Shown piece by piece: positions 54,238-62,885 of a DNA stretch of 64,000 nucleotides. The first letter of the stretch is position 1. Every line of letters starts with the position of its first letter. The notes under the pieces were generated by a model. That model searched no databases and was not told where the DNA came from. It was given only the letters and a program-made list of their open reading frames with translations. Made by a program: the position numbers and the translations under genes. This DNA comes from an uncultured SAR86 cluster bacterium (GTDB lineage: Bacteria; Pseudomonadota; Gammaproteobacteria; Magnimaribacterales; D2472): the NCBI GenBank assembly GCA_902538705.1, contig CACBGD010000003.1:25554-89553 (forward strand). Reading direction: 5' to 3'.

Positions 54238-55653
54238 AGCCCCAATAACTGCTTTAGTTTCTAAACATTCTTCAAGGCCGTGAGAACCATGCTCTCTTCC
54301 ATTACCGGAGGATCCATAACCACCAAATGGGGCTGATCTTACTCTAGCTCCTTTATTAATAGTGACTTGACCAGCTCTGATTTTTGAAGCAACTTCTAAA
54401 GCATGAGACTGTTCTCCTTGAACATAACCAGCAAGTCCATATGGAGTATCATTTGCTATCTCAATTGCTTCTTCTTCAGTTTCATATTTTATTAGGCATA
54501 ATACTGGACCAAAAATTTCCTCTCTTGCTATAGTCATATCATTAGTTACATCAGAAAATATTGTAGGTTTAACAAAGTAACCTTTTTCACAGCCCTCTGG
54601 TAGACCTACACCTCCAGCAGATAATGTTGCTCCTTCATCAATACCAATTTGAATCATCCTTTGAACTTTCTCATATTGCGTTTTATTAGATATTGGTCCC
54701 ATTTTTGTATCAGTATCAAAAGGATCGCCTACTTTCATTGCATTTGCCGTATTAGCAGCCACTTCAACTGCTTTGTCATAATTTTTAGATGAAATAAGCA
54801 TTCTTGTTGGTGCATTACATGATTGACCAGTATTTAAAAAACAAGAAGAAACTCCAGCAGAAACAGCTTTTTCTATATCAGCATCATCAAGAACTATGTT
54901 CGCAGATTTTCCACCAAGCTCTTGAGCAACCCTCTTTACAGTTGGTGCAGATGCTTGTGCAACAGCAACTCCAGCTCTTGTTGAACCAGTAAAATGCATC
55001 ATATCTATATCTTTGTGTTCTGACATTGCAGCTCCAACAACTGGACCCATACCATTTACTAAATTAAAAACTCCTGCTGGTATCCCAGCAGCATGAATAA
55101 TTTCAGCAAGGATTATTCCACAAAATGGAGTAATTTCACTTGGTTTAAGTATCATAGTGCATCCTGCAGCTATGCCTGACGCAACTTTTGTACACATTTG
55201 ATTCATCGGCCAGTTCCAAGGAGTAATCATCCCAACAACTCCAACAGGCTCTTTTCGGACAAGGTAACCATCTTTTTCAAATTCGAAATTATAATTTTTT
55301 AGGACATTAAGTGTATCTTTAAAATGAGTAAGGCCAGAAGCAACTTGAGCAACTTGAGAGAGCCATATTGGTGCGCCCATTTCCTTAGAAATAGTTTCAG
55401 CTAACTCTTCAGATCTCTTTTCGTACTCTGCAATGATATCTTCTAGAATCTGAACTCTTTCTTCCTTCGATGAAAAACTAAAGTCAACAAACGCCGATTT
55501 AGCTGCAGCAACAGCTTTATCAACATCATCAGAATTTCCTGCTGTAATAACTCCTAAGATAGAGTCATCAGATGGATTCATAACTTCTATCGTTTCAGAT
55601 GAATGAGATTCAACCCATTCTCCATTAATATACATTTCCAATTTTTCTATCAT
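54226..55653 (-). CDS. NAD(P)-dependent aldehyde dehydrogenase
   Basis: A 475-residue aldehyde dehydrogenase. The cofactor-binding GVVGMITPWNWPMNQMCTKVASGIAAGCTMILKPSE, the general-base glutamate in VAQELGGKSANIVLDDAD and the nucleophilic cysteine in LNTGQSCNAPTRMLI are all present. EEIFGPVLCLIKYETEEEAIEIAND completes the family features. Closest to the broad-range betaine/3-succinoylsemialdehyde-like group; the substrate is unknown. It stands alone, 46 bases downstream of the start side of the sugar operon's last gene. Confidence 0.92.
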   Translation of the reverse strand: MIEKLEMYINGEWVESHSSETIEVMNPSDDSILGVITAGNSDDVDKAVAAAKSAFVDFSFSSKEERVQILEDIIAEYEKRSEELAETISKEMGAPIWLSQVAQVASGLTHFKDTLNVLKNYNFEFEKDGYLVRKEPVGVVGMITPWNWPMNQMCTKVASGIAAGCTMILKPSEITPFCGIILAEIIHAAGIPAGVFNLVNGMGPVVGAAMSEHKDIDMMHFTGSTRAGVAVAQASAPTVKRVAQELGGKSANIVLDDADIEKAVSAGVSSCFLNTGQSCNAPTRMLISSKNYDKAVEVAANTANAMKVGDPFDTDTKMGPISNKTQYEKVQRMIQIGIDEGATLSAGGVGLPEGCEKGYFVKPTIFSDVTNDMTIAREEIFGPVLCLIKYETEEEAIEIANDTPYGLAGYVQGEQSHALEVASKIRAGQVTINKGARVRSAPFGGYGSSGNGREHGSHGLEECLETKAVIGALVE

Positions 55654-55699
55654 AACTCCCTCATTAAATTGTCAAAAGATTATAACCTATAACTATTTC

Positions 55700-56461
55700 T
55701 TATTTTAAAAATTTATTTTTGTAATCCAGGAAATACTTATCTGATTCTAAATATGTCTCAACGAGCTTTATATGTTGTTTTTCATCCACACCCAATATTG
55801 GTTGATCAACCTCAAAAGCTTCAATTTTGATGTCATTGTCAAGAAATCTCATCATATCAATTGATTCAATTACCTCATGAATCGATGGATCTAGGTCAAT
55901 AAATTTCTGAAGAAACTCTGTTTTAAATCCTATTAGTCCTAATTGTCTAAAGGCTTTATCAGGATTTCCTGGAATAAGTGTCCTACTAAAATTTAAGATT
56001 TCATTTTTATTATTTATTACAGCTTTTACAACATTGAGATCATTGAAATCTTTTTCTGTAATGCAATGAATAAGGTTAACAATTCCATTTTTTGAAATCT
56101 CAGTTCTTTCTATTAGTTGATCAACAACTTTAGGGTCTAATTGGGGTTCATCTCCTTGAAGTAATATTACGTTTTCATAATATTTGTTTTGTTTCTCATA
56201 AATTTCGACGACCTCTCCTGCTCTCTCGGTTGCTCTTTCATGCTTGTCAGACGTCATACAAACCTCAAAATCTAGTTTTTTACATAATTCAAAAATTTCT
56301 TCATCAGGCGTAGCAACAACAAGGTCATCAATTCCAATACAATATTTCGCTCGGTAAAAACAATGAACAATCATTGGAATTCCCAGAATTTCTTCTAATG
56401 GCTTATTCGGGAAACGTGAAGAGGCTAATCGAGCAGGAATGACTGCAAGGGTCTTACTCAT
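55700..56461 (-). CDS. CMP-Kdo synthetase-like cytidylyltransferase (divergent KdsB)
   Basis: Predicted to activate a 3-deoxy-ulosonic acid with CTP. The 253-residue protein starts TLAVIPARLASSRFPNKPLEEILGIPMIVHCFYRA, as KdsB does, and has LLQGDEPQLDPKVV. The next motif departs from classical KdsB: HxSGTxR is here HERATER, and the GVDTPEDL segment is GVDEKQHI. It is the last gene of a seven-gene sugar operon and overlaps the aldolase by 8 bases. The genome may have another, true kdsB elsewhere. A start at 56518 would add 19 residues inside the aldolase gene and is rejected. Confidence 0.85.
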   Translation of the reverse strand: MSKTLAVIPARLASSRFPNKPLEEILGIPMIVHCFYRAKYCIGIDDLVVATPDEEIFELCKKLDFEVCMTSDKHERATERAGEVVEIYEKQNKYYENVILLQGDEPQLDPKVVDQLIERTEISKNGIVNLIHCITEKDFNDLNVVKAVINNKNEILNFSRTLIPGNPDKAFRQLGLIGFKTEFLQKFIDLDPSIHEVIESIDMMRFLDNDIKIEAFEVDQPILGVDEKQHIKLVETYLESDKYFLDYKNKFLK

Positions 56462-57182
56462 CTCTAAAAGGTATTCTTGCAACATAATCGAGCATTCTAA
56501 TGTCAACTGAAAATGCAATCATGTCATATCCAAGTGATTGTTTCTCGATTAGATCTTTTTTAGATGGCTCAACAACGTGAATACCTCTTTTAATATTATA
56601 TTTTTCAGCAGCCCTCATGATCTTTTTTTCAAGATCTATAAATTCAAGGGTGTCAAACTTACCGGGACTTCCTATTGATGCAGATAGATCATAAGGGCCT
56701 AGAAAATAACCAGTAATATCACTGTCAAAAATGCTTTCAATATTTTCTACGGCTTCTCTTGATTCAATATTAAGATAAAGTTCAATCTGTTCTGCATCAT
56801 CCTTGATGTATTTTTCTTTTTTATCTTTATCCCCATATCCTTGTGCTCTATACAAACCCATGCCGCGAGATCCTGATGGTGGATAAAAACACGCGCTTAT
56901 GGCTTTCTTGACATCTTCAACATTATTAATCATAGGAATAATTATTCCTTTTGCACCAAAATCCAGGATCTTTTTAATTTCAGCAGAATTATTTGATGAA
57001 ACTCTAACAATGGGCTTTACTCCGCATAAATCAATCACTCTTATTAATTTTTCTGCTTGCGTGAGAGAAATAGCAGTATGTTCTAAATCAATAGTTATCC
57101 AATCATAACCAGCACGAGAAAGAATCTCAGCAATAGCCTCGCTGTATATTGTCAACCATGTTCCGTAAGATGTTTTACTCAT
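56454..57182 (-). CDS. HpcH/HpaI-family class II pyruvate aldolase
   Basis: A 242-residue metal-dependent aldolase of the HpcH/HpaI fold, which joins pyruvate reversibly to an aldehyde to make a 3-deoxy-2-keto acid. GTWLTIYSEAIAEILSRAGYDWITIDLEHTAIS is the N-terminal signature; the metal ligands are likely the glutamate in LNIESREAVENIE and the aspartate in LGPYDLSASIG. Between a phosphoglycerate-dehydrogenase-like gene and a KdsB-like gene, synthesis of a ulosonic acid is more likely than breakdown. The ATG at 57182 is 4 bases after the previous stop. Confidence 0.88.
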   Translation of the reverse strand: MSKTSYGTWLTIYSEAIAEILSRAGYDWITIDLEHTAISLTQAEKLIRVIDLCGVKPIVRVSSNNSAEIKKILDFGAKGIIIPMINNVEDVKKAISACFYPPSGSRGMGLYRAQGYGDKDKKEKYIKDDAEQIELYLNIESREAVENIESIFDSDITGYFLGPYDLSASIGSPGKFDTLEFIDLEKKIMRAAEKYNIKRGIHVVEPSKKDLIEKQSLGYDMIAFSVDIRMLDYVARIPFRDE

Positions 57183-57186
57183 TTCA

Positions 57187-58101
57187 TTAACTATTTTGGT
57201 CCAGACCCCTAATTGCTGCAAGTCCCATTGATATTACTCCCTCTTCAGTCATGCTTCCTAAGTGAGAAGTCGCGAAGAAGTTTGGAAGATTTAAAAGAGG
57301 CGAATTAAATGCAGGTTCCTCCTCAAAAACATCGAGTGTAGCAAAAGCATTTTCATTGTCTGATAGGAATTTTTCTAGATGCTCCTCATTAATTATGCCA
57401 CCTCTAGAGGTATTTATAATTTTTACATCCTTTTTACATAAACCAAAGAACTTATCATTAATCAAAGAATTTGTTTCCCTTGTCAAAGGCAGATGAATAG
57501 AAATGATGTCTGCTTTTTTTGCAATTTCACTCAAGTCAGTTTGATTAATATCTGTCTGGCCTATTTCATTGATTTCATATACTAAAATATTACAATCAAA
57601 AGGTTTTATTAAATCGTTGAGAAGAGAGCCTATATTTCCAAAGCCTAATATACCAACTGTCTTTTTATATAATTCATTACCTCTTTCTTGACTCCAAGTT
57701 CCATTCTTTATTTTTTGAAGACTGCTATGAGTTCTTCGTAACGAAGTCAAAATATGGGATAAAGCCAATTCGGCGACAGGCCTTCTGTTAACTCCAGGTG
57801 TAAAACCCAATTTAATTCTTCGTTTTTTCAATTCTTGCAAGTCTATATTATTTAATCCTACTCCATACTTACTTAATACTTTTAAGTTAGGTAAATTATC
57901 AAGAATTTCTGAATCAAATCTTTCAAGTCCAACTATAACTTTATCTGCATCATTACAAAAAGAAACTAGGCTCTCTCCAGATAATGACAAACCCTCATTA
58001 TTTAATTTTATTTTTTTATATTTTGACTGTAATTCTTCTATAAGTTTCTCGTTTTTTGAGAATGATCTGGATGTAACCGCAACTAAATCTGATACATTCA
58101 T
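57187..58101 (-). CDS. D-isomer-specific 2-hydroxyacid dehydrogenase
   Basis: A 304-residue NAD-dependent dehydrogenase of the phosphoglycerate dehydrogenase superfamily. The Rossmann motif is GILGFGNIGSLL near residue 146; the catalytic Arg, Glu and His are in NTSRGGIINEEHL, LDVFEEEPAFNSPLL and FFATSHLGSMTEEG. No ACT domain follows, so it is unlikely to be feedback-regulated SerA. The substrate in this sugar operon is unknown. The ATG overlaps the phosphatase stop as ATGA (58101); a TTG two codons earlier is less likely. Confidence 0.88.
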   Translation of the reverse strand: MNVSDLVAVTSRSFSKNEKLIEELQSKYKKIKLNNEGLSLSGESLVSFCNDADKVIVGLERFDSEILDNLPNLKVLSKYGVGLNNIDLQELKKRRIKLGFTPGVNRRPVAELALSHILTSLRRTHSSLQKIKNGTWSQERGNELYKKTVGILGFGNIGSLLNDLIKPFDCNILVYEINEIGQTDINQTDLSEIAKKADIISIHLPLTRETNSLINDKFFGLCKKDVKIINTSRGGIINEEHLEKFLSDNENAFATLDVFEEEPAFNSPLLNLPNFFATSHLGSMTEEGVISMGLAAIRGLDQNS

Positions 58102-58838
58102 ATGCAATTATTATTTGCAATAACGTCAACCTTAAATTTATTATCATCATATGTCTTGTAATGATAATTTCCACCAGCAGCTTTAATAATTGCAAGACCT
58201 GCGGCAATATCCCATAAAAAAATACCATTTTCTTGATATTGATCAAATTGTCCAGATGCTACATAAGCACAAGACATTGCAGCAGATCCAATCATTCTTA
58301 TTTTTTTCCATTTAGTAAATTCTTTAGCTAAAGCAAGCATAGGTTCATCTTTATAGCTGCCTTTTGCAGGCAATCCAGTTGCAAGAGTTGCTTTAGTTTT
58401 ATCTGAAATATCTGAGACAGATATTGGTTTTGAGTTCATCATAGCAGGAGTTTCAGTACTGCCCTCAAAGATAATATTTCTATTAAAATCATTAATAACA
58501 CCTAAAATAATTTTATTTTCATGGATCAAGGCAATTGATATACAACAAATTGGGAAGTCTCTAGAATAATTTGAAGTACCATCTAGGGGATCTACCACCC
58601 AGAAGCTTGAACCAAGGTTCTCATTTGCTCCAGATTCCTCGGCAAGAATGGGTAGATCTGAGTTCTCTTTTATATATTTTTTAATAATATTTTCAGATTC
58701 AATATCAGCCTGAAGTTTAATATCTCTGCCTTCACTAGAAATTACATCATTTACTAATTTTTTTTTATTTATTAGAAGTTTGGCAGATTGTAATGAAGCT
58801 TTCTTTGCGGTTGAAAGCTCTTTATCAATTTGAATCAT
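58098..58838 (-). CDS. Inositol monophosphatase-family phosphatase
   Basis: A 246-residue magnesium-dependent phosphatase. The metal-binding motifs are LAEESGANENLGSSFWVVDPLDGTSNYSRDFP (about 70-101), with the DPLDGT signature, and LWDIAAGLAIIKAAGG near residue 210. IMPase-fold proteins remove phosphate from inositol, bisphosphonucleotides, fructose-1,6-bisphosphate or heptose phosphates. Here a sugar or ulosonate phosphate is likely. It overlaps its neighbours on both sides by 4 bases. Confidence 0.88.
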   Translation of the reverse strand: MIQIDKELSTAKKASLQSAKLLINKKKLVNDVISSEGRDIKLQADIESENIIKKYIKENSDLPILAEESGANENLGSSFWVVDPLDGTSNYSRDFPICCISIALIHENKIILGVINDFNRNIIFEGSTETPAMMNSKPISVSDISDKTKATLATGLPAKGSYKDEPMLALAKEFTKWKKIRMIGSAAMSCAYVASGQFDQYQENGIFLWDIAAGLAIIKAAGGNYHYKTYDDNKFKVDVIANNNCI

Positions 58839-59422
58839 TTTTTAAAATGAGCTCTAAAAAATGAACCAACCAATCCACAAATTACCATATGCAAATCTTC
58901 AGCAGGACCGTACTCACCTATTTTGGTAGGAACATGAATATTCAAATCTGATAGTTCGGAAAGCACTCCGCCATCAAAAGCAGAGAGACCAACAGTACTA
59001 AGATCATTATCTTTTGCCCAGTTAATGGCTTTAATTATATTAGGTGAATTTCCAGATGCCGAAATGGCGACGAGGACATCGCCAGCTTTAGCTTGAGTTT
59101 GGAGCTGTTGAAGAAAAATATTTTCATAGCCATCGTCATTTCCAATTGCTGTTATGACAGCTTGATTATCACATAAACTTATCGCTCTAAAAGGCTTTTC
59201 AAATTGTCGACTTCCAAGAGAAATATCATTGACAAAGTGACTGGCAGTTGATGCACTTCCCCCATTTCCAATAAAGAATATAGTTTTGTTATTTTCTCTT
59301 GTCTCTAAAATAAGCTCTATAAACTTGCTTACATTTTCAATACTTAACTTATCTATAAGAACTTTTAGATAATCAAAATAGTTCTTTGAAAAGTTATTGG
59401 GAGAAGATGCGTCTGTGATCAT
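58835..59422 (-). CDS. SIS-domain sugar-phosphate isomerase (GmhA-like)
   Basis: A 195-residue SIS-domain protein similar to sedoheptulose-7-phosphate isomerase GmhA. FFIGNGGSASTASHFVNDISLGSRQFEKPFRAISL (about 48-82) is the phosphate-binding core, and VAISASGNSPNIIKAINWA a second phosphate loop; HVPTKIGEYGPAEDLHMVICGLV is typical of GmhA-type proteins. It probably isomerises a ketose phosphate to an aldose phosphate for the aldol step. The stop overlaps the phosphatase start (ATGA); the start follows the Gfo/Idh gene by one base. Confidence 0.9.
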   Translation of the reverse strand: MITDASSPNNFSKNYFDYLKVLIDKLSIENVSKFIELILETRENNKTIFFIGNGGSASTASHFVNDISLGSRQFEKPFRAISLCDNQAVITAIGNDDGYENIFLQQLQTQAKAGDVLVAISASGNSPNIIKAINWAKDNDLSTVGLSAFDGGVLSELSDLNIHVPTKIGEYGPAEDLHMVICGLVGSFFRAHFKK

Positions 59423-59423
59423 A

Positions 59424-60440
59424 TTAATAATATTTTCTTTTCCATTCAGGATCAGCTTTATAAATTTTTTCTATAAGATCCATTATTTCAATTGCCTGAT
59501 CAATTGATCCATTTTTTATTTTATCAGAATTACGTACAGCATCTGTAAATCTCTTTATTTCCATATCCCAAGAGATATCTTCATCAAAATTAATGATTTC
59601 TTCTTTGGGTTTACCTTTATCATTATCTGGATCTGCATAAATTATTTTTAAAGTTTCTTCTCCATAACTCTTTGAGCTAGTAAGAAGACCACCTAATATT
59701 AAAGATCCTTTTTTAAGAGTTATATCTAAATTAAAAGTATGTCTCCACTGCGTTGCAGATGAGTGAAGTTGGCCTATGATTCCATCATCATTTTGCATTA
59801 AAACAAAAGCATTATCCTCTACATCAAAATTCCAAAATGTATTTTGGATAATTGAGAATATATTATTAAAACTACCAACAAAATAATTCATTAGATCAAG
59901 CATATGTATGCCTTGATCAAGTAAAATACCACCACCAGATTTTTCCCTATCGGTTCTCCAATCAGTTTGATTAAAACTTATAATGTTTGATTTTCCATAA
60001 ATTCCTTTTAAATTTAAAATCTTTCCCAACTTACCACTGTCAATTATCTTTTTTGCATGAATAACTGAAGAATGGAATCTATGATTAAATCCATACATTA
60101 ACTTCAAATTAGTTTTCTCTAAATACTCTTTAATTGGCATTAATTCAATTAAGGTTTTTGCTGGTGGTTTCTCACAAAAAACATGAAGATTTTTCTTTAG
60201 TCCTAGCAAAGTAGCACTGGCAGCATGATTATTGGGAAGGCTTATAAATAATATATCTAAGTCTTCATTCTTAATAAGGTCTTTATAATCAGAGTAACAA
60301 TTTAAATTTAGAACACTATCCTCATCTTTGAATGAAATATCTGAAAGAGAGGTTACCTCGAAATCATGTATTTTTTTGAGTGCTGCATGCCTCCTTTTGC
60401 CTACTACTCCATAACCGGCAATGCCAACTTTATAAGTCAT
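59424..60440 (-). CDS. Gfo/Idh/MocA-family NAD(P) oxidoreductase
   Basis: A 338-residue oxidoreductase. The N-terminal Rossmann motif is VGIAGYGVVGKRRHAAL; the family motif CEKPPAKTLIEL, with its catalytic lysine, is at about 92-103; the C-terminal beta-sheet domain has GGGILLDQGIHMLDLMNYFVGSF with the catalytic histidine region. It oxidises or reduces a sugar or sugar nucleotide, specificity unknown. It is second in the sugar operon and shares a TAATG with the PQQ-type gene. Confidence 0.89.
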   Translation of the reverse strand: MTYKVGIAGYGVVGKRRHAALKKIHDFEVTSLSDISFKDEDSVLNLNCYSDYKDLIKNEDLDILFISLPNNHAASATLLGLKKNLHVFCEKPPAKTLIELMPIKEYLEKTNLKLMYGFNHRFHSSVIHAKKIIDSGKLGKILNLKGIYGKSNIISFNQTDWRTDREKSGGGILLDQGIHMLDLMNYFVGSFNNIFSIIQNTFWNFDVEDNAFVLMQNDDGIIGQLHSSATQWRHTFNLDITLKKGSLILGGLLTSSKSYGEETLKIIYADPDNDKGKPKEEIINFDEDISWDMEIKRFTDAVRNSDKIKNGSIDQAIEIMDLIEKIYKADPEWKRKYY

Positions 60441-61582
60441 TAAGAATTTTTGTAAGTTACTCTGTAGATTACATTCGCTCCATCATCTGAGATAAGAATT
60501 GAGCCATCACTCTTTTGAAAAACTGAAGCTGGTCTTCCTAAAACTTTTTCTTGTCCATTGTTTCTTTGCAGCCACCCAGTGACGAAATCTTTCTGATATA
60601 AAAGTTTTCCATCTTCATCAAAGTGAACAGCTATTACTTTATAGCCCACTTTACGAGATCTATTCCATGATCCATGGAGGGTCATGAATAAAGTATTTTT
60701 GTATTTAGGAGGAAATAAATCACCGTCATAAAAAGATAGACCAGTTGGAGCAACATGAGCTCCTAGCTCTAAAATAGGATCAACAAATTCTTCCATATCA
60801 TTTGGTATTTTCTTTGAATACTCTGGATCAGGCACATTCATTGCATGTTTATAAGGATATCCATAAAAAGAATTATTTTTATTTACAACATTTAGCTCAC
60901 AAGCTGGCATATCATCACCCATCCAATCTCTTCCATTATCTCCAAAATAGAGATTATTTGTTTTTGGATGCCAATCAAATCCTACTGTATTCCTTACACC
61001 CCTAGCTACATGCTCCCACTCTCCTCCATTCAATCTCATGATAGAAGCATATCTTTTATCAAAGTTATACTTTTCTTCCATAGATGGATTACAAATATTA
61101 CATGGCGCACCAACTGGAACATACAACTTGTCGTCAGGACCAAAATCAATCCATTTCCATCCATGCCAAGTATCTGATGGCAAATTATCTGTAACTAAGA
61201 CTTTTTTGGGCATTGCTGATGAATTTTTTAAAACATTATCAATGTTTGATATTTTCCAAATTGAGTTTACTTCCGAAAAATAAAGGTCTCCTTTGTGATA
61301 AGTAACGCCAGTGGCATTACTAAGACCTTTGGCTATAACTCTTCTATTTTTATTTGTATCAATTACAGTAATCTTTCCACTACTTCTTGAGCCAACAAAA
61401 ATGTTTCCACCGCTACTTTCAGCAATTTGTCTCGGTGTATCTATTTCATCAATGAATATTTCTACCTTGAAGCCATCTTCAACTTTGAGACTTTTTAAAA
61501 TTGATGCATTATCTGCAAAAAAGTCTAGAGAAAAAGTTATAATAAATAGGTATAAAAAGTACTTATAATTTAGAATCTTCAT
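60440..61582 (-). CDS. PQQ-type (sorbosone/glucose) sugar dehydrogenase-like protein, exported
   Basis: A 380-residue beta-propeller protein of the soluble glucose/sorbosone dehydrogenase family with a signal peptide (about residues 1-22). Diagnostic stretches are PVGAPCNICNPS with a probable disulfide or ligand cysteine pair, VARGVRNTVGFDWHPKTN, FGDNGRDWMGDDMPACELN and VAPTGLSFYDGDLFP. No PQQ synthesis gene is in the window, so cofactor supply is unknown. I start at the ATG at 61582; the longer form from 61684 lies wholly over the divergent transferase gene. It heads the sugar operon. Confidence 0.88.
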   Translation of the reverse strand: MKILNYKYFLYLFIITFSLDFFADNASILKSLKVEDGFKVEIFIDEIDTPRQIAESSGGNIFVGSRSSGKITVIDTNKNRRVIAKGLSNATGVTYHKGDLYFSEVNSIWKISNIDNVLKNSSAMPKKVLVTDNLPSDTWHGWKWIDFGPDDKLYVPVGAPCNICNPSMEEKYNFDKRYASIMRLNGGEWEHVARGVRNTVGFDWHPKTNNLYFGDNGRDWMGDDMPACELNVVNKNNSFYGYPYKHAMNVPDPEYSKKIPNDMEEFVDPILELGAHVAPTGLSFYDGDLFPPKYKNTLFMTLHGSWNRSRKVGYKVIAVHFDEDGKLLYQKDFVTGWLQRNNGQEKVLGRPASVFQKSDGSILISDDGANVIYRVTYKNS

Positions 61583-62885
61583 GCTTAAAATTATACCAGC
61601 CGCCCTATTCTTTTTGAGCTTTTTCGCTTCATTGGTTTCAAATGCTCTTTTGCGACAAATATCAAAAAAATATAACATCCTCATCGATGCACCTGATAAG
61701 AAAAGAAAATTTCATAAAAATCCAACTCCTCTTACTGGAGGTCTTGGGATTAGCTTTGGAATAATTTTTAGTGGCATATTTCTGATCTTTTTAACACAAG
61801 ACAATATGGATATAAGTTTCAGTTCCGAAAATTATAGTGCCGTTAATCAAGAGGTTTTAAATGAGGGGGGTGGAATTACACATGAGATTAATATGCCAGA
61901 TGATAATAGTATTAAAATTAAAGTATTAAATGACGAAGAACTTTTGGTGACGTTACCTGATGGCACAAAGCAAATTTATAAAATTTCAGATAACGGCGAT
62001 ACATCCAGTGTGATTCGAAAAGAAATTAATGAAAATAGTTTTTCAATCTCTAAATTTGCTATAGGTTTATTTTCATTTACGATCTTAATTCAATTAATTA
62101 TGCTAATTGATGATCTTTGGGGAATTAAAGAAAAAAATAAACTAATTATCCAAGCTATTTTTGCTTTATGCCTGATCCTGCTTACTGATGTTTACATTAA
62201 AGATTTAGGAAATCTGTTTGGTTTTGGTGAAATTAATATTGGGTTATTTGGTATTCCATTCACAATATTTTGTGTAGTAGGAATGATGAATGCTTTTAAT
62301 TATATTGATGGGCTTAATGGTCTATGTGCAAGCTTTTGTTTAGTTTGTTTAATGTCTGTTGTTTACTTTTTTAATGCCTTCAATAATCCAAGTTTCTTAC
62401 CTTTGGTTTTACCAGTTGGTGCAATAGTTGGATTTCTTATGTATAACCTAGGTATATTTGGCGACAAAAGAAATGTCTTTCTTGGAGATAATGGCTCTCA
62501 AGCCTTAGGGTTTCTTTGTTTGTGGGTTTTGGTATATTTCAGCCAATATGATGAGTATAAGTTTGCTCCTGTAACTGCTATGTGGCTTGTCTCAATCCTG
62601 TTTATGGATGCTCTTAGGGTATTAACAACAAGAGCATTAAATGGTTTGAGAGGAGAAGATCTTTTTAGAGCAAGAAGAGATCACATACATCATAAGCTCC
62701 AGGATTATGGTTTGTCTAATGAGGTTATTTATTCAATCTTAATTTTGTCAACTGGGCTTTTATCTACAATAGGATTAGTGCTAAATAATATTTTTTCTGA
62801 AAATCACTACTATTCTTTCTATATTTTTGTTGTAGTATGGATATGTTTTCATATTGTAGTTAATAAAATCCCTAAAAATGTTTAA
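61581..62885 (+). CDS. WecA-like polyprenyl-phosphate sugar-1-phosphate transferase with a periplasmic insert
   Basis: A 434-residue membrane enzyme of the WecA/MraY superfamily, which starts O-antigen or similar glycan synthesis on undecaprenyl phosphate. DAPDKKRKFHKNPTPLTGG (37-54), MLIDDLWGI with D177-D178, NAFNYIDGLNGL (238-249), NVFLGDNGSQALGF (298-311) and RRDHIHHKL (365-373) are the catalytic loops. An extra stretch of about 84 residues (74-157) between the second and third membrane segments is polar, strand-like and probably periplasmic. The ATG overlaps the divergent dehydrogenase ATG. It overlaps the next gene by 8 bases. Confidence 0.9.
   Translation: MLKIIPAALFFLSFFASLVSNALLRQISKKYNILIDAPDKKRKFHKNPTPLTGGLGISFGIIFSGIFLIFLTQDNMDISFSSENYSAVNQEVLNEGGGITHEINMPDDNSIKIKVLNDEELLVTLPDGTKQIYKISDNGDTSSVIRKEINENSFSISKFAIGLFSFTILIQLIMLIDDLWGIKEKNKLIIQAIFALCLILLTDVYIKDLGNLFGFGEINIGLFGIPFTIFCVVGMMNAFNYIDGLNGLCASFCLVCLMSVVYFFNAFNNPSFLPLVLPVGAIVGFLMYNLGIFGDKRNVFLGDNGSQALGFLCLWVLVYFSQYDEYKFAPVTAMWLVSILFMDALRVLTTRALNGLRGEDLFRARRDHIHHKLQDYGLSNEVIYSILILSTGLLSTIGLVLNNIFSENHYYSFYIFVVVWICFHIVVNKIPKNV

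Noticed and set aside
56462-56518. Longer start of the KdsB-like gene
   Set aside because: It reads the aldolase gene in another frame; the family N-terminus begins at the ATG at 56461.
61583-61684. Longer start of the PQQ-type dehydrogenase
   Set aside because: The added N-terminus is basic, hides the signal peptide and lies entirely over the divergent WecA-like gene.
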